This document shows positions 9,424-24,600 of a DNA stretch of 64,000 nt, in pieces. A program made the position numbers and the translations under genes. Origin of the DNA: Acanthosepion esculentum (lineage: Eukaryota > Mollusca > Cephalopoda > Sepiida > Sepiidae). Below the pieces are notes generated by a model that searched no databases, was not told the origin of the DNA, and saw only the letters and a list, made by a program, of their open reading frames with translations. The stretch is from NCBI GenBank assembly GCA_964036315.1, contig OZ038478.1, positions 141,740,488 through 141,804,487 on the forward strand. Reading direction: 5' to 3'. How positions within the stretch are numbered: the first letter of the stretch is position 1; each line of letters starts with the position of its first letter.

Positions 9424-12400
9424 GAAGAACGGTCAGTTGAAGATGTCGAGACGAATGAGGAGCGGCAGAGCGGGAAGGATCCATCTCTTAAGTTAAAGAA
9501 CTTTTCGATTCTGAATGACCTTGGAGAAAACCTTAATCACTTGTCAGGTTCTGAGCGACACGATTTAGAAAAACTGATAAAGTGATACCCAGGACTATTC
9601 TCAGACGTACCTAGAAAAACAACGATGAGCAGCATGACGAAGAGATAACGCAAAAAATGCCGATAAATCAACATCATTATAGTCTGAAACCACGGAAAAT
9701 GAATCTGATGAAGGAGGAAATCGAATACATGTTAGAAAACGACATCATAGAACCAAGTGATAGAGCTTGGGCTTCACCCTGTGTATTGGGAGAAAAGGAA
9801 GATTGGACTATGAGATTCTGCACGGACTACAGGAAGGTCAACGCAGTGACCGTAGCGGTTTGTTTCCCCATTCCCCGCGTGTAGGACGATATCGACCGTA
9901 TAGTCGTGCTATGTACATCACGAAATTCGAATTGTAGATGGATTACTGGGCGATGCCCTAAACCGAGTAAGCCAAGGCCATCGCTGCCTTTGTAGTCCCA
10001 GGAATTTCCTATCTATATCGGGTAATGCCTTTCGGAATGAAGAATTCCCAGGCTACATTTTTGAGCAAAATAACCAAATCTCTCACCGCCATAGAAGGAG
10101 TAGAGGCCTACATCGATGACATTGGTGTCAACAGCAAAACATAGGAAGACCCTGTGGACATCCAAAATAAAGTAATTGAGATCCTGGACGCAGAAAATCT
10201 TAACCATCATTGTGATGAAGAGTGAATTCGGGGCGGCTACAGTCAAGTACCTTGAGAATACACATGGCTACGGTAAAGTTACGCAAAGTGAGGCGAAATT
10301 CCAAGACATACAGAACTATCCCACCCACGAAACAGTTAGAGAACTGAGGAGATTTCTCGGGATGGCAGGTTATTACAGATGGCTTGTAAAAATGTTTCTG
10401 GAAGGACAGCGCCCCTAACCGACTTACTGGAAAAGTGGACGAGTGAAGACCGGTCAGTTGAAGATGTCGAGACGAAGGAGGAGCGGCAGAGCGGGAAGGA
10501 TCCATCTGTTAAGTTAAAGAACTCGCCGATTCTGAATGACATTGGAGAAAACCTTAATCACTTGTCAGGTTCTGAGCGACACGGTTTAGAAAAAACTGAT
10601 AAAGTGATACCCAGGACTGTTCTCAGACGTACCTAGAAAAACAACGATGATGCAGCATGACGAAGAGGTAACTCGAGGAATGCCGATAAATCAACATCCT
10701 TATAGGCTGAAACAACGGAAGATGAAGCTGATGAAGGAGGAAATAAAATACATGCTAGAAAACGAGATCATAGAACCAAGTGATAGCGCTTGGGCTTCAC
10801 CCTGTGTATTGGGAGAAAATGAAGATTGGACTATGACATTCTGCACGGACTACAGGAAAGTCAACGCGGTGACCGAAGCGGTTTGTTTCCCCATTCCCCG
10901 CGTGTAGGATGGCATCGACCGAATAAGTCATGCTATGTACATCACGAAATTCGAATTGTAGATGGATTACTGGACGGTGCCCTAAACCGAGTAAGCCAAG
11001 ACCAACTCTGCCTTTGTAGGCCCAGGAAGTGCCTATCAATATCGGGTAATGCCTTTCGGGATGAAGAATTCCCAGGCTACATTTCTGAGGATAATAACCA
11101 AATCTCTCGCCGACATAGAAGGAGTAGACGCCTACATCGATGACATTTGTTTAAACAGCAACACATAGGAAGACCCTGTGGACATCCAAAATAAAGTAAT
11201 TGAGATCCTGGACGCAGAAAATCTTAACCATCATTGTGATGAAGAGTGAATTCGGGGCGGCTACAGTCAAGTAGCTTGGGAATACTCTTGGCTACGGTAA
11301 AGTTACGCCAAGTGAGGTGAAATTCCAAGACATACAGAACTATCCCACCCACGAAACAGTTAGAGAACTGAGGAGATTTCTCGGGATGGCAGGTTATTAC
11401 AGATGGCTTGTAAAAATGTTTCTGGAAGGACAGCGACCCTAACCGACTTACTGGAAAAGGGGACGAGTGAAGAACGGTCAGTTGAAGATGTCGAGACGAA
11501 TGAGGAGCGGCAGAGCGGGAAGGATCCATCTCTTAAGTTAAAGAACTTTTCGATTCTGAATGACCTTGGAGAAAACCTTAATCACTTGTCAGGTTCTGAG
11601 CGACACGATTTAGAAAAACTGATAAAGTGATACCCAGGACTCATCTCAGACGTACCTAGAAAAACAACGATGAGCAGCATGACGAAGAGATAACGCGAAA
11701 AATGCCGATAAATCAACATCATTATAGTCTGAAACCACGGAAAATGAATCTGATGAAGGAGGAAATCGAATACATGTTAGAAAACGAGATCATAGAACCA
11801 AGTGATAGCGCTTGGGCTTCACCCTGTGTATTGGGAGAAAAGGAAGATTGGACTATGAGATTCTGCACGGACTACAGGAAGGTCAACGCAGTGACCGTAG
11901 CGGTTTGTTTCCCCATTCCCCGCGTGTAGGACGATATCGACCGTATAGTCGTGCTATGTACATCACGAAATTCGAATTGTAGATGGATTACTGGGCGGTG
12001 CCCTAAACCGAGTAAGCCAAGGCCATCTCTGCCTTTGTAGTCTCAGGAATTTCCTATCTATATCGGGTAATGCCTTTCGGAATGAAGAATTCCCAGGCTA
12101 CATTTTTGAGTAAAATAACCAAATCTCTCACCGCCATAGAAGGAATAGACGCCTACATCGATGACATTGGTGTCAAAAGCAAAACATAGGAAAACCCTGT
12201 GGACATCCAAAATAAATTAATTGAGATCCTGGACGCAGAAAATCTTAACCATCATTGTGATGAAGAGTGAATTCGGGGCGGCTACAGTCAAGTACCTTGA
12301 GAATACACATGGCTACGGTAAAGTTACGCAAAGTGAGGCGAAATTCCAAGACATACAGAACTATCCCACCCACGAAACAGTTAGAGAACTGAGGAGATTT

Positions 12401-13512
12401 CTCGGGATGGCAGGTTATTACAGATGGCTTGTAAAAATGTTTCTGGAAGGACAGCGCCCCTAACCGACTTACTGGAAAAGTGGACGAGTGAAGACCGGTC
12501 AGTTGAAGATGTCGAGACGAAGGAGGAGCGGCAGAGCGGGAAGGATCCATCTGTTAAGTTAAAGAACTCGCCGATTCTGAATGACATTGGAGAAAACCTT
12601 AATCACTTGTCAGGTTCTGAGCGACACGGTTTAGAAAAAACTGATAAAGTGATACCCAGGACTTTTCTCAGACGTACCTAGAAAAACAACGATGATGCAG
12701 CATGACGAAGAGGTAACTCGAGGAATGCCGATAAATCAACATCCTTATAGGCTGAAACAACGGAAGATGAAGCTGATGAAGGAGGAAATAAAATACATGC
12801 TAGAAAACGAGATCATAGAACCAAGTGATAGCGCTTGGGCTTCACCCTGTGTATTGGGAGAAAATGAAGATTGGACTATGACATTCTGCACGGACTACAG
12901 GAAAGTCAACGCGGTGACCGAAGCGGTTTGTTTCCCCATTCCCCGCGTGTAGGATGGCATCGACCGAATAAGTCATGCTATGTACATCACGAAATTCGAA
13001 TTGTAGATGGATTACTGGACGGTGCCCTAAACCGAGTAAGCCAAGACCAACTCTGCCTTTGTAGGCCCAGGAAGTGCCTATCAATATCGGGTAATGCCTT
13101 TCGGGATGAAGAATTCCCAGGCTACATTTCTGAGGATAATAACCAAATCTCTCGCCGACATAGAAGGAGTAGACGCCTACATCGATGACATTTGTTTAAA
13201 CAGCAACACATAGGAAGACCCTGTGGACATCCAAAATAAAGTAATTGAGATCCTGGACGCAGAAAATCTTAACCATCATTGTGATGAAGAGTGAATTCGG
13301 GGCGGCTACAGTCAAGTACCTTGGGAATACTCTTGGCTAAGATAAAGATACGCCAAGTGAGGTGAAATTCCAAGACATACAGAACTATCCCACCCACGAA
13401 ACATTTAGAGAATTGAGGAGATTGCTCGGGATGGCAGGTTATTACAGATGGCTTGTAAAAATGTTTCTTGAAGGACAGCGCCACTAAACGATTACTGGAA
13501 AAGGGGACGAGT
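9424..13512 (+). repeat. Units 3-6: a two-unit block duplicated (higher-order repeat)
   Basis: Units 3-4 (9424-11468) and units 5-6 (11469-13512) match each other at an offset of about 2,045 bp far better than neighbouring single units do. Shared private variants include AAAATGAATCTGATG with CAACATCATTATAG in units 3 and 5, and CACATGGCTACGG, GAAAAGTGGACGAG, TGACATTCTGCACGG and AAACAACGG in units 4 and 6 (and the ends of 3 and 5). This is a recent segmental duplication of a dimer inside the array. Confidence 0.85.
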
Positions 13513-16500
13513 GAAGGCCGGTCAGTTGAAGATGTCGAGACGAAGGAGGAGCAACAGAGCGGGAAGGATCCATCTGTTAATTTAAAGAACTCGGCGATTC
13601 TGAATGACCTTGGAGAAAACCTTAATCACTTGCCAGGTTCTGAGCGACACGATTTAGAAAAACTGATAAAGTGATACCCAGGACTGTTCTCAGACGTACC
13701 TAGAAAAACAACGATGATGCAGCATGACGAAGAGATAACTTGAGGAATGCCGATAAATCAATATCCTTATAGGCTGAAACCACGGAAGATGAAGCCGATG
13801 AAGGAGGAAATAAAATACATGCTAGAAAACGAGATCATAGAACCAAGTGATAGCGCTTGGGCTTCACCCTGTGTATTGGGAGGAATGGAAGATTGGACTA
13901 TGAGATTCTGCACGGACTACAGGAAGCTAAACGCGGTGCCCAAAGCGGTTTGTTTTCCCATTCCCCGCGTGTAGGACGGCATCGACCGAATAGTTCGTGC
14001 TATGTACATCATGAAATTCGAATTGTAGATGGATTACTGGGCGGTGCCCTAAACCGAGTAAGCCAAGGCCATCTCTGCCTTTGTAGTCCCAGGAATTTCC
14101 TTTCTATATCGGGTAATGCCTTTCGGAATGAAGAATTCCCAGGCTACATTTTTGAGGAAAATAACCAAATCTCTCACCGCCATAGAAGGAGTAGAGGCCT
14201 ACATCGATGACATTGGTGTCAACAGCAACACATAGGAAGACCCTGTGGACATCCAAAATAAAGTAATTGAGATCCTGGACGCAGAAAATCTTAACCATCA
14301 TTGTGATGAAGAGTGAATTCGGGGCGGCAACAGTCAAGTACCCTGGGAATACACTTGGCTACGGTAAAGTTACGCCAAGTGAGGCGAAATTCCAAGAGAT
14401 ACAGAACTATGCCACCCACGAAACAGATAGAGAACTGAGGAGAATTCTCGGGATGGCAGGTTATTACAGATAGCTTGTAAAAACTTTTCTGGGAGGATTC
14501 TGCCCCTAAGCGACTTACTGGAAAAGGAGACGAGTGAAGACCGGTCAGTTGAATATGTCGAGACGAAGGAGGAGCGGCAGAGCGGGAAGGATCTATCTGT
14601 TAAGTTAAAGAACTCGGCGATTCTGAATGACCTTGGAGAAAACATTAATCACTTGTCAGGTTCTGAGCGACTCGATTTAGAAAAACTGATAAAGTGATAC
14701 CCAGGACTGTTCTCAGATGTACCAAGAAAAACAACGATGATGCAGCATGATGAAGAGATAACTTGAGGAATGCCGATAAATCAACATCCTTATAGCCAGA
14801 AACCATGGAAGATGAAGCTGATGAAGGAGGAAATCGAATACATGCTAGAAATCGAGATCATAAAAACCAAGTGATAGCGCTTGGGCTTCACCCTGTGTAT
14901 TGGGAGGAAAGGAAGATTGGACTATGAGATTCTGCACGGACTACAGGAAGCTCAACGTGGTGACCGAAGCGGTTTGTTTCCCCATTCCCCGCGTGTAATA
15001 CGGAATCGACCGAATAGGTCGTGCTATATACATCACGAAATTCGAATTGTATATTGATTACTGGGCGGTGCCCTAAACCGAGTAAGCCAAGACCATCTCT
15101 GCCTTTGTAGTCCCAGGAAGTGCCTATCAATATCGGGTAATGCCTTTCGGGATGAAGAATTCCCAGGCTACATTTATGAGGATAATAACCAAAACTCTCG
15201 CCGCCATAGAAGGAGTAGACCCCTACATCGATGACATTGGTGTCAACAGCAACACATAGAAAGACCCTGTGGACATCCAAAATAAAGTAATTGAAATCCT
15301 GATCGCAGAAAATCTTAACCATCATTGTGATGAAGAGTGAATTCGGGGCGGCTACAGTCAAGTACCTTGGGAATACACTTGTCTACGGTAATGTTACGCC
15401 AAGTGAGGCGAAATTCCAAGACACACAGAACTATCCCACCCACGAAACAGTTAGAGAACTGAGGAGATTTCTCGGTATGGCAGGTTATTACAGATGGCTT
15501 GTAAAAATGTTTCTGGAAGGACAGCGCCCCTAACCGACTTACTGGAAAAGGGGACGAGTGAAGACCGGTCAGTTGAAGATGTCGAGACGAAGGAGGAGCG
15601 GCAAAGCGGGAAGGATCCATCTCTTAAGTTAAAGAAATTGCCGATTCTGAATGACCTTGGAGAAAACTTTAATCAATTGTCAGGTTCTGAGCGACAACGA
15701 TTTAGAAAAACTGATAAAGTGATACCCAGGTCTGTTCTCAGACTTACCTAGAAAAACAATGATGTTGCAGCATGACGAAGAGCTAAATCGAGGAATGCCG
15801 ATAAATCAACATCCTTATAGGTTGAAACCACGGAAGATGAAGCTGATGAAGGAGGAAATCGAATACATGCTAGAAAACGAGATCATTGAACCAAGTGATA
15901 GCGCTTGGGCTTCACCCTGTGTATTGGGAGGAAAGTAAGATTGGAAAATGAGATTATGCACGGACTACAGGAAGGTCAACGCGGTGACCGAAGCGGTTTG
16001 TTTACCCATTCCACGCATGTAGGACGGCATCGACCGAATATGTCGTGCTATGAACATCACGAAATTCGAATTGTAGATGGATTACTGGGCGGTGCCCTAA
16101 ACTTAGTAAGCCAAGGCCATCTCTGCCTTTTAGTCCCAGGAAGTGCCTATCAATATCGGGTAATGCCTTTCGGGATAAAGAATTCCCAGGCTACATTTAT
16201 GAGGATAATAGCCTAATCTCTCGCCTCCATAGAAGGAGTAGACGCCTACATCGATGACATTGGTGTCATCAGCAACACATATGAAGACCCTGTGGACATC
16301 CAAAATAAAGTAATTGAGATCCTGGACGCAGAAAATCTTAGCCATCATTGTGATGAAGAGTGAATTCGGGGCGGCTACAGTCAAGTACCCTGGGAATACA
16401 CTTGGCTACGGTAAAGTTACGCCAAGTGAGGCGAAATTCCAAGACATACAGAACTATCCCACCCACGAAGCAGTTAGAGAACTGAGGAGATTTCTCGGGA

Positions 16501-19500
16501 TGGCAGGTTATTACAGATGGCTTGTAAAAATGTTTCTGGAAGGACACTGCCGCTAACCGACTAACTGGAAAAGGAGACGAGTGAAGACCGGTCAGTTTAA
16601 TATGTCGAGACGAAGGAGGAGCGGCAGAGCGGGAAGGATCCATCTCTTAAGTTAAAGAACTCGCCGATTCTGAATGACCTTGGAGAAAACCTTAATCACT
16701 TGTCAGGTTCTGAGAGACACGATTTAGAAAAACTGATAAAGTGATACCCAGGACTGTTCTAAGACGTACCTAGAAAAACAACCATGATGCAGCATGACGA
16801 AGAGATAACTTGAGGAATGCCGATAAATCAACATCCTTATAGGCTGAAACCACGGAAGATGAAGCCGATGAAGGAGGAAATCGAATACATGCTAGAAAAC
16901 GAGATCATAGAACCAAGTGATAGCGCTTGGGCTTCACCCTGTGTATTGGGAGGAATGGAAGATTGGACTATGAGATTCTGCACGGACTACAGGAAGGTCA
17001 ACGCGGTGACCAAAGCGGTTTTTTTCCCCATTCCCCGCGTGTAGGACGGCATCGACCGAATAGTTCGTGCTATGTACGTCATGAAATTCGAATTGTAGAT
17101 GGATTACTGGGCGGTGCCCTAAACCGAGTAAGCCAAGGCCATCTCTGCCTTTGTAGTCCCAGGAATTTCCTTTCTATATCGGGTAATGCCTTTCGGAATG
17201 AAGAATTCCCAGGATACATTTTTGAGGAAAATAACCAAATCTCTCACCGCCATAGAAGGAGTAGAGGCCTACATCGATGACATTGGTGTCAACAGCAACA
17301 CATAGGAAGACCCTGTGGACATCCAAAATAAAGTAATTGAGATCCTGGACGCAGAAAATCTTAACCATCATTGTGATGAAGAGTGAATTCGGGGCGGCAA
17401 CAGTCAAGTACCCTGGGAATACACTTGGCTACGGTAAAGTTACGCCAAGTGAGGCGAAATTGCAAGACATACAGAACTATCCCACCCACGAAACAGTTAG
17501 AGAACTGTGGAGATTTCTCGGGATGGCAGGTTATTACAGATGGCTTGTAAAAATGTTTCTGGAAGGACAGCGCCCCTAACCGACTTACTGGAAAAGGGGA
17601 CGAGTGAAGACCGGTCAGTTGAAGATGTCGAGACGAAGGAGGAGCGGCAAAGCGGGAAGGATCCATCTCTTAAGTTAAAGAACTTGCCGATTCTGAATGA
17701 CCTTGGAGAAAACTTTAATCAATTGTCAGGTTCTGAGCGACAACGATTTAGAAAAACTGATAAAGTGATACCCAGGTCTGTTCTCAGACTTACCTAGAAA
17801 AACAATGATGTTGCAGCATGACGAAGAGTTAAATCGAGGAATGCCGATAAATCAACATCCTTATAGGTTGAAACCACGGAAGATGAAGCTGATGAAGGAG
17901 GAAATCGAATACATGCTAGAAAACGAGATCATTGAACCAAGTGATAGCGCTTGGGCTTCACCCTGTGTATTGGGAGGAAAGTAAGATTGGAAAATGAGAT
18001 TATGCACGGACTACAGGAAGGTCAACGCGGTGACCGAAGCGGTTTGTTTACCCATTCCACGCATGTAGGACGGCATCGACCGAATAGGTCGTGCTATGAA
18101 CATCACGAAATTCGAATTGTAGATGGATTACTGGGCGGTGCCCTAAACTTAGTAAGCCAAGGCCATCTCTGCCTTTTAGTCCTAGGAAGTGCCTATCAAT
18201 ATCGGGTAATGCCTTTCGGGATAAAGAATTCCCAGGCTACATTTATGAGGATAATAGCCTAATCTCTCGCCTCCATAGAAGGAGTAGACGCCTACATCGA
18301 TGACATTGGTGTCATCAGCAACACATATGAAGACCCTGTGGACATCCAAAATAAAGTAATTGAGATCCTGGACGCAGAAAATCTTAGCCATCATTGTGAT
18401 GAAGAGTGAATTCGGGGCGGCTACAGTCAAGTACCCTGGGAATACACTTGGCTACGGTAAAGTTACGCCAAGTGAGGCGAAATTCCAAGACATACAGAAC
18501 TATCCCACCCACGAAACAGTTAGAGAACTGAGGAGATTTCTCGGGATGGCAGGTTATTACAGATGGCTTGTAAAAATGTTTCTGGAAGGACACTGCCGCT
18601 AACCGACTAACTGGAAAAGGAGACGAGTGAAGACCGGTCGAGACGAAGGAGGAGCGGCAGAGCGGGAAGGATCCATCTCTTAAGTTAAAGAACTCGCCGA
18701 TTCTGAATGACCTTGGAGAAAACCTTAATCACTTGTCAGGTTCTGAGAGACACGATTTAGAAAAACTGATAAAGTGATACCCAGGACTGTTCTAAGACGT
18801 ACCTAGAAAAACAACCATGATGCAGCATGACGAAGAGATAACTTGAGGAATGCCGATAAATGAATATCCTTATAGGCTGAAACCACGGAAGATGAAGCCG
18901 ATGAAGGAGGAAATCGAATACATGCTAGAAAACGAGATCATAGAACCAAGTGATAGCGCTTGGGCTTCACCCTGTGTATTGGGAGGAAAGGAAGATTGGA
19001 TTATGAGATTCTGCACGGGCTACAGGAAGGTCAACACGGTGACCGAAGCCGTTTGTTTCCCCATTCCCCACGTGTAGGACGGCATCGACCGAATAGGTCG
19101 TGTTATGTACATCACGAAATTCGAATTGTAGATGGATTACTGGGCGTTGCCTTAAACCGAGTAAGCTAAGACCATCTCTGCCTTTGTAGTCCCGGGAAGT
19201 TCCTATAACTATCGGGTAATGCCTTTCGGGATGAAGAATTCCCAGGCTACATTTATGAGGATAATATCCAAATAACTCGCCGCCATAGAAGGATTAGACG
19301 CCTACATCGATTACATTGGTGTCAACAGCAACACATAGAAAGACCCTGTGGACATCCAAAATAAAGTAATTGAGATCCTGGACGCAGAAAATCTTAACCA
19401 TCATTGTGATGAAGAGTGAATTCGGGGCGGCAACAGTCAAGTACCCTGGGAATACACTTGGCTACGGTAAAGTTACGCCAAGTGAGGCGAAATTCCAAGA

Positions 19501-21685
19501 GATACAGAACTATCCCACCCACGAAACAGATAGAGAACTGAGGAGAATTCTCGGGATGGCAGGTTATTACAGATAGCTTGTAAAAATTTTTCTGGGAGGA
19601 TTCTGCCCCTAAGCGACTTACTGGAAAAGGAGACGAGTGAAGACCGCTCAGTTGAATATGTCGAGACGAAGGAGGAGCGGCAGAGCGGGAAGGATCTATC
19701 TGTTAAGTTAAAGAACTCGGCGATTCTGAATGACCTTGGAGAAAACATTAATCACTTGTCAGGTTCTGAGCGACTCGATTTAGAAAAACTGATAAAGTGA
19801 TACCCAGGACTGTTCTCAGATGTACCAAGAAAAACAACGATGATGCAGCATGATGAAGAGATAACTTGAGGAATGCCGATAAATCAACATCCTTATAGCC
19901 TGAAACCATGGAAGATGAAGCTGATGAAGGAGGAAATCGAATACATGCTAGAAATCGAGATCATAAAAACCAAGTGATAGCGCTTGGCTTCACCCTGTGT
20001 ATTGGGAGGAAAGGAAGATTGGACTATGAGATTCTGCACGGACTACAGGAAGCTCAACGTGGTGACCGAAGCGGTTTGTTTCCCCATTCCCCGCGTGTAA
20101 TACGGAATCGACCGAATAGGTCGTGCTATATACATCACGAAATTCGAATTGTATATTGATTACTGGGCGGTGCCCTAAACCGAGTAAGCCAAGACCATCT
20201 CTGCCTTTGTAGTCCCAGGAAGTGCCTATCAATATCGGGTAATGCCTTTCGGGATGAAGAATTCCCAGGCTACATTTATGAGGATAATAACCAAAACTCT
20301 CGCCGCCATAGAAGGAGTAGACCCCTACATCGATGACATTGGTGTCAACAGCAACACATAGAAAGACCCTGTGGACATCCAAAATAAAGTAATTGAAATC
20401 CTGATCGCAGAAAATCTTAACCATCATTGTGATGAAGAGTGAATTCGGGGCGGCTACAGTCAAGTACCTTGGGAATACACATGTCTACGGTAATGTTACG
20501 CCAAGTGAGGCGAAATTCCAAGACACACAGAACTACCCCACCCACGAAACAGTTAGAGAAATGAGGAGATTTCTCGGTATGGCAGGTTATTACAGATGGC
20601 TTGTAAAAATGTTTCTGGAAGGACAGCGCCCCTAACCGACTTACTGGAAAAGGGGACGAGTGAAGACCGGTCAGTTGAAGATGTCGAGACGAAGGAGGAG
20701 CGGCAAAGCGGGAAGGATCCATCTCTTAAGTTAAAGAAATTGCCGATTCTGAATGACCTTGGAGAAAACTTTAATCAATTGTCAGGTTCTGAGCGACAAC
20801 GATTTAGAAAAACTGATAAAGTGATACCCAGGACTGTTCTCAGACTTACCTAGAAAAACAATGATGATGCAGCATGACGAAGAGCTAAATCGAGGAATGC
20901 CGATAAATCAACATCCTTATAGGTTGAAACCACGGAAGATGAAGCTGATGAAGGAGGAAATCGAATACATGCTAGAAAACGAGATCATTGAACCAAGTGA
21001 TAGCGCTTGGGCTTCACCCTGTGTATTGGGAGGAAAGGAAGATTGGATTATGAGATTCTGCACGGGCTACAGGAAGGTCAACACGGTGACCGAAGCCGTT
21101 TGTTTCCCCATTCCCCACGTGTAGGACGGCATCGACCGAATAGGTCGTGTTATGTACATCACGAAATTCGAATTGTAGATGGATTACTGGGCGTTGCCTT
21201 AAACCGAGTAAGCTAAGACCATCTCGGCCTTTGTAGTCCCAGGAAGTTCCTATAACTATCGGGTAATGCCTTTCGGGATGAAGAATTCCCAGGCTACATT
21301 TATGAGGATAATATCCAAATAACTCGCCGCCATAGAAGGATTAGACGCCTACATCGATTACATTGGTGTCAACAGCAACACATAGAAAGACCCTGTGGAC
21401 ATCCAAAATAAAGTAATTGAGATCCTGGACGCAGAAAATCTTAACCATCATTGTGATGGAGTGTGAATTCGGGGCGGCAACAGTCAAGTACCCTGGGAAT
21501 ACACTTGGCTACGGTAAAGTTACGCCAAGTGAGGCGAAATTCCAAGACATACAGAACTATCCCACCCACGAAACAGTTAGAGAACTGAGGAGATTTCTCG
21601 GGATAGCAGGTTATTGCAGATGGCTTGTAAAAATGTTTCTGGAAGGACAGCGCCCCTAACCGACTTACTGGAAAAGGGGACGGGT
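13513..21685 (+). repeat. Units 7-14: interleaved higher-order copies
   Basis: Several unit pairs share private variants at multiples of the unit length. Units 8 and 13 (with the end of 7 and of 12) are near-identical at an offset of about 5,102 bp, including the defect ATCATAAAAACCAAG and a deleted GAA-to-GTAT change. Units 9 and 11 match at about 2,046 bp, sharing GGAAAGTAAGATTGG and CCTTTTAGTCC. Units 7 and 10 match at about 3,070 bp, sharing GGAATGGAAG and the TTTCCTTTCTATATC word. Units 12 and 14 match at about 2,047 bp, sharing CACGGGCTACAGG. The order cannot come from one duplication; several overlapping events are needed. Confidence 0.8.
18629..19638 (+). repeat. Array unit 12, with a 13-bp deletion
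   Basis: This unit is 1,010 bp. It reads GACCGGTCGAGACG where the others have GACCGGTCAGTTGAAGATGTCGAGACG-type sequence, so 13 bp were lost between two GTC words. It shares other variants with unit 14. Confidence 0.85.
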
Positions 21686-24600
21686 GAAGACCGGTCAGTT
21701 AAAGATGTCGAGACGAAGGAGGAGCGGAAGAGCGGGAAGGATCCATCTCTTAAGTTAAAGAACTTGCCGATTCTGAATGACCTTGGAGAAAACCTTAATC
21801 ACTTGTCAGGTTCTGAGCGACACGATTTAGAAAAACTGATAAAGTGATACCCAGGACTCTTCTCAGACGTACCTAGAAAAACAACGATGATGCAGCATGA
21901 CGATGAGATAACTCGAGGAATGCCGATAATCAACATCATTATAGTCTGAAACCACGGAAAATGAAGCTGATGAAAGAGGAAATCGAATACATGCTAGAAA
22001 ACGAGATCATAGAACCAAGTGATAGCGCTTGGGCTTCACCCTGTGTATTGGGAGGAATGGAAGATTGGACTATGAGATTCTGCACGGACTACAGGAAGGT
22101 CAACGCGGTGACCAAAGCGGTTTTTTTCCCATTCCCCGCGTGTAGGACGGCATCGACCGAATAGTTCGTGCTATGTACGTCATGAAATTCGAATTGTAGA
22201 TGGATTACTGGGCGGTGCCCTAAACCGAGTAAGCCAAGGCCATCTCTGCCTTTGTAGTCCCAGGAATTTCCTTTCTATATCGGGTAATGCCTTTCGGGAT
22301 GAAGAATTCCCAGGCTACATTTCTGAGGATAATAACCAAATCTCTCGCCGACATAGAAGGAGTAGACGCCTACATCGATGACATTGGTGTCAACAACAAA
22401 TCATAGGAAGACCCTGTGGGCATCCAAAATAAAGTAATTGAGATCCTGGACGCAGAATATCTTAACCATCATTGTGATGAAGAGTGAATTCGGGGCGGCT
22501 ACAGTCAAGTACCCTGGGAATACACTTGGCTACGGTAAAGTTACGCCAAGTGAGGCGAAATTCCAAGACATACAGAACTATCCCGCCCACGAAACAGTTA
22601 GAGAACTGAGGAGATTTCTCGGGATGGCCGGTTATTACAGATGGCTTGTAAAAATTTTTCTGGAAGGACACTGCACGTAACCGACTTACTGGAAAAGGAG
22701 ACGAGTGAAGACCGGTCAGTTGAATATGTCGAGACGAAGGAGGAGCGGCAGAGCGGGAAGGATCCATCTCTTAAGTTAAAGAACTCGCCGATTCTGAATG
22801 ACCTTGGAGAAAACCTTAATAACTTGTCAGGTTCTGAGAGACACGATTTAGAAAAACTGATAAAGTGATACCCAGGACTGTTCTAAGACGTACCTAGAAA
22901 AACAACCCTGATGATGCATGATGAAGAGATAACTCGAGGAATGCCGATAAATCAACATCCTTATAGGCTGAAACCACGGAAGATGAAGCTGATGAAGGAG
23001 GAAAATCGAATACATGCTAGAAAACGAGATCATAGAACCAAGTGATAGCGCTTGGGCTTCACCCTGTGTATTGGGAGGAAAGGAAGATTGGACTATGAGA
23101 TTCTGCACGGACTACAGGAAGGTCAACGCGGTGACCGAAGTGGTTTGTTTCCCCATTCCCCGCGTGAAATACGGCATCGACCGAATAGGTCGTGCTATAT
23201 ACATCACGAAATTCGAATTGTAGATTGATTACTGGGCGGTGCCCTAAACCGAGTAAGCCAAGACCATCTCTGCCTTTGTAGTCCCAGGAAGTGACTATCA
23301 ATATCGGGTAATGCCTTTCGGGATGAAGAATTCCCAGGCTACATTTATGAGGATAATAACCAAAACTCTCGCCGCCATAGAAGGAGTAGACCCCTACATC
23401 GATGACATTGGTGTCAACAGCAACACATAGGAAGACCCTGTGGACATCCAAAATAAAGTAATTGAGATCCTGGTCGCAGAAAATCTTAACCATCATTGTG
23501 ATGAAGAGTGAATTCGGGGCGGCTACAGTCAATACCTTGGGAATACTCTTGGCTACGGTAAAGTTACGCCAAGTGAGGCGAAATTCCAAGACATACAGAA
23601 CTATCCCACCCACGAAACAGTTAGAGAACTGAGGAGATTTCTCGGAATGGCAGGTTATTACAGATGGCTTGTAAAAATGTTTCTGGAAGGACAGCGCCCC
23701 TAACCGACATACTGGAAAAGGGGACGAGTGAAGACCGGTCAGTTGAAGATGTCGAGACGAAGGAGGAGCGGCAGAGTGGGAAGGATCCATCTGTTAAGTT
23801 AAAGAACACGCCGATTCTGAATGACCTTGGAGAAAACCTTAATCACTTGTCAGGTTCTGAGCGACACGATTTAGAAAAACTGATAAAGTGATACCTAGGA
23901 CTGTTCTCAGACGTACCTAGAAAACAATGATGATGCAGCATGACGAAGAGATAACTCGACGAATCCCGATAAATCAACATCCTCATAGGCTGAAACCACG
24001 GTAGATTAAGCTGATGAAGGAGGAAATCGTATACATGATAGAAAACGATATCATAGAACCAAGTGATAGCGCTTGGGCTTCACCATGTGTATTGGGAGGA
24101 AAGAAAGATTGGACTATGAGATTCTGCACGGACTACAGGAAGGTCAACGCGGTGACCGAAGCTGTTTGTTTCCCCATTCCCTGCGTGTAGGACGGCATCG
24201 ACCGAATAGGTCGTGCTATGTACATCACGAAATTCAAATTGTAGATGGATTACTGGGCGTTGCCTTAAACCGAGTAAGCCAAGACCATCTCTGCCTTTGT
24301 AGTCCGGGGAAGTGCCTATCAATATCGGGTAATGCCTTTCGGGATGAAGAATTCCCAGGCTACATTTATGAGGATAATATCCAAATCTCTCGCCGCCATA
24401 GAAGGAGTAGACGCCTACATCGATTACATTGGTGTCAACAGCAACACAAAGAAGAACCTGTGGACATCCATAATAAAGTAATTGATATCCTGGACGCAGA
24501 AAATCTTAACCATCATTGTGATGAAGAGTGAATTCGGGGCTGCTACAGTCAAGTACCTTGAGAATACACATGACTACGGTAAAGTTACGCCAAGTGAGGC

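Noticed and set aside
23059..23790. 243-codon minus-strand frame inside the array, with 101- and 157-codon versions in other units
   Set aside because: It is the antisense shadow of the RT repeat, joined by a 1-bp loss in that unit. It shows no protein features of its own.
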